A stretch of 64,000 nucleotides of DNA, taken from contig NC_081407.1 in assembly GCF_030272615.1 (NCBI RefSeq), positions 377,635,132 to 377,699,131 on the forward strand, written 5' to 3'. The notes beneath the pieces are model-generated. The model was not told the DNA's origin, did no database searches, and saw only the letters and a program-made list of their open reading frames with translations. Of this stretch, positions 62,585 through 64,000 are shown one piece after another (the stretch's first letter is position 1; each line of letters starts with the position of its first letter). Made by a program: the position numbers and the translations under genes. This DNA comes from Cryptomeria japonica (Eukaryota; Streptophyta; Pinopsida; Cupressales; Cupressaceae).

Positions 62585-62670
62585 AACTACCTCCTCTCTA
62601 AATTTTATTACCATTTTCAACTTTTATGGATCTACTCAGCCCTTAAACCATTAAAACGAAGAGAAAAGGG
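62585..62670 (-). mobile_element. Detached LINE fragment
   Basis: About 86 bases match block A 24975-25060 (CCTCTCTAAATTTTATTACC, CTTAAACCATTAAAACGAAG), part of the LINE RT between the GVRQG and FADDT motifs. It is the continuation of 59780-60640 across the insert. Confidence 0.75.
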
Positions 62671-62852
62671 GACACATATATATGTGTGTGTGTGTGTATA
62701 CATATATATGTATATACATATATATGTGTATATACATATATATATGTGTATATATATATGTGTATATATATGTAGATATACATACACATTTATATATATA
62801 CACACACACACATATATACATATACATACATACATACATACATATACATACA

Positions 62853-62938
<86 letters not shown>

Positions 62939-63014
62939 CATATACATACATACATACATACATATACATACATACATACATACATATATATATATACACA
63001 TATATATATACATG

Positions 63015-63058
<44 letters not shown>

Positions 63059-63079
63059 CATATATATATATATATCCTT

Positions 63080-63153
<74 letters not shown>

Positions 63154-63185
63154 AAGACATATATAAAGGATATATATATATATAA
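62671..63185. repeat. Second complex microsatellite
   Basis: About 515 bases of TATG, CATA, TA and TG units, with a (TG)n run at 63081-63111 and (CATA)n runs near 62822-62880 and 62926-62985. It begins directly after the LINE fragment. Open frames are artefacts. Confidence 0.95.
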
Positions 63186-64000
63186 GAAGGATAAAGTAGG
63201 ATATTAGTACAAATTTAATTTAAGGCAAGACAACCTGGTGATAGCATTAATGACTTTGTGACTATGAACTGGTCCAAAGATAGAAAAGGGGCTAGATCAC
63301 AAAGGATAACATGTATATGAAAATAAATGTGATTATTTGTGTGTAATGAACTAGTCAATAAGACAAATGTATAAGGATATGTGAACATGAGAATGAAAAT
63401 AAATAATAAATGCATAAGAACATGTGAAACAAATCACTTTAGGTATGGTAAAATCATTTATATTCCTTTCTATCTGGCCTCCTCTCTTGAAAATAGCCTC
63501 GAAAAACATTTGGAGAATCCAAACAACCCTGTTCTCCATGAGGGACTTATTGTGCTCATCATGGAGTACGCTAAATCCCTTGAAGTTGTGCCCCCTATAT
63601 CTAAGACTGGCCAACAGAATGATATCTAGGATGTCTCTGACTCGGAAATGGATTTGGAAGAAAGAGGGGTTCCTCTTGATGACCCTGAATATAAACCTGT
63701 GGATGAAGGGGAGATGATGGTCACCACTAGGACATTTAGCAACAAGAATCCTCCCAGATTGGCGGCTAGAAAATACAAAACCACCAACAAACTAATCTCT
63801 AAGGCCGAGCCCCTCTCTAAAAAAGAAAAATTTGGTGGCTAAGGACCATGGTCCGAAGATTTCGGATCAAGGAATTAATTTGGACATACCTATCGACGTC
63901 CTGAAAGAAAAATAGGGGAACATGACCAAAGAAGAGAACAGTGGGATATAGAGGACTGGTAACCTAATGAATTCGGTTATGGAAGCTACCAGAAGCCAGG
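63186..64000 (+). other. Possible broken coding region at the right edge
   Basis: Plus-strand pieces LENPNNPVLHEGLIVLIMEYAK (63520-63580) and, in the same frame after a stop, MDLEERGVPLDDPEYKPVDE and PRLAARKYKTTNKLISKAEP (63648-63842) look protein-like: acidic, then basic. Further pieces continue with stops to the edge. The acidic/basic linker could come from a LINE ORF1 or a gag, but no domain is visible. 63186-63500 holds nothing else. Confidence 0.3.

Noticed and set aside
62249-63166. 305-codon protein as annotated by the open frame
   Set aside because: After about codon 101 the frame runs through a potential splice donor, a LINE fragment and a microsatellite.
62632-63185. Open frames of 120-170 codons on both strands
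   Set aside because: Same microsatellite artefact; the 305-codon frame from 62249 is real-looking only up to about 62551.

Overview
The window looks like a repeat-dominated piece of a large plant nuclear genome, most likely a conifer or another gymnosperm. This is inferred from the A+T-rich, gene-poor sequence, decayed Ty3-type, copia-type and plant L1-type (LINE) elements, several broken PLS-class pentatricopeptide (PPR) fragments, long TA/TATG microsatellites, and one F-box family gene. I see no bacterial, organellar or rRNA/tRNA genes. Only one reading frame looks intact and non-transposon: an F-box protein on the minus strand at 16467-18086.

Layout. 2-7945: a complete LTR element on the minus strand, with two LTRs, PBS, polypurine tract and one decayed gag-protease-extension frame, but no reverse transcriptase or integrase. 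It is inserted in another decayed minus-strand frame (7946-9895). 10451-10760: PPR relic. 15121-15598: possible CACTA transposon end. 15601-24965 (block A) and 52683-60645 (block B): two copies of one segment, each holding an F-box gene (intact in A, dead in B), a truncated F-box 5' remnant and LINE remnants. 24090-26330: old LINE. 26660-28140: diverged LTR of the first element's family with its polypurine tract. 28141-28880 and 34684-35420: direct repeats containing PPR relics. Between them lies a copia-type gag-protease frame (30168-32747) in which integrase, RT and RNase H are replaced, in frame, by an unfamiliar acidic domain. 33441-33778: a cluster of inverted repeats. 35902-36303: LTR-like sequence. 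37974-47753: a tandem duplication of about 4.9 kb carrying two copies of an L1-type LINE, each with a 22-bp perfect hairpin near its 3' end. 49500-53300: diverged flanking repeats. 60642-63185: two complex microsatellites around an insert that holds a possible captured exon.

Most points of interest concern how these sequences evolve. Two unrelated retroelements (Ty3-like and copia-like) share the architecture gag-protease-novel extension without pol, in long frames broken by only three stops each. Nearly all stops in the decayed frames are one C-to-T change from a Gln or Arg codon, and one of them can be checked against the intact F-box paralogue. Tandem duplication with short microhomology, minisatellite change inside LTRs and inside a coding region, and foldback sequences explain much of the rest. 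Alignments were made by eye; percentages and exact edges are approximate.
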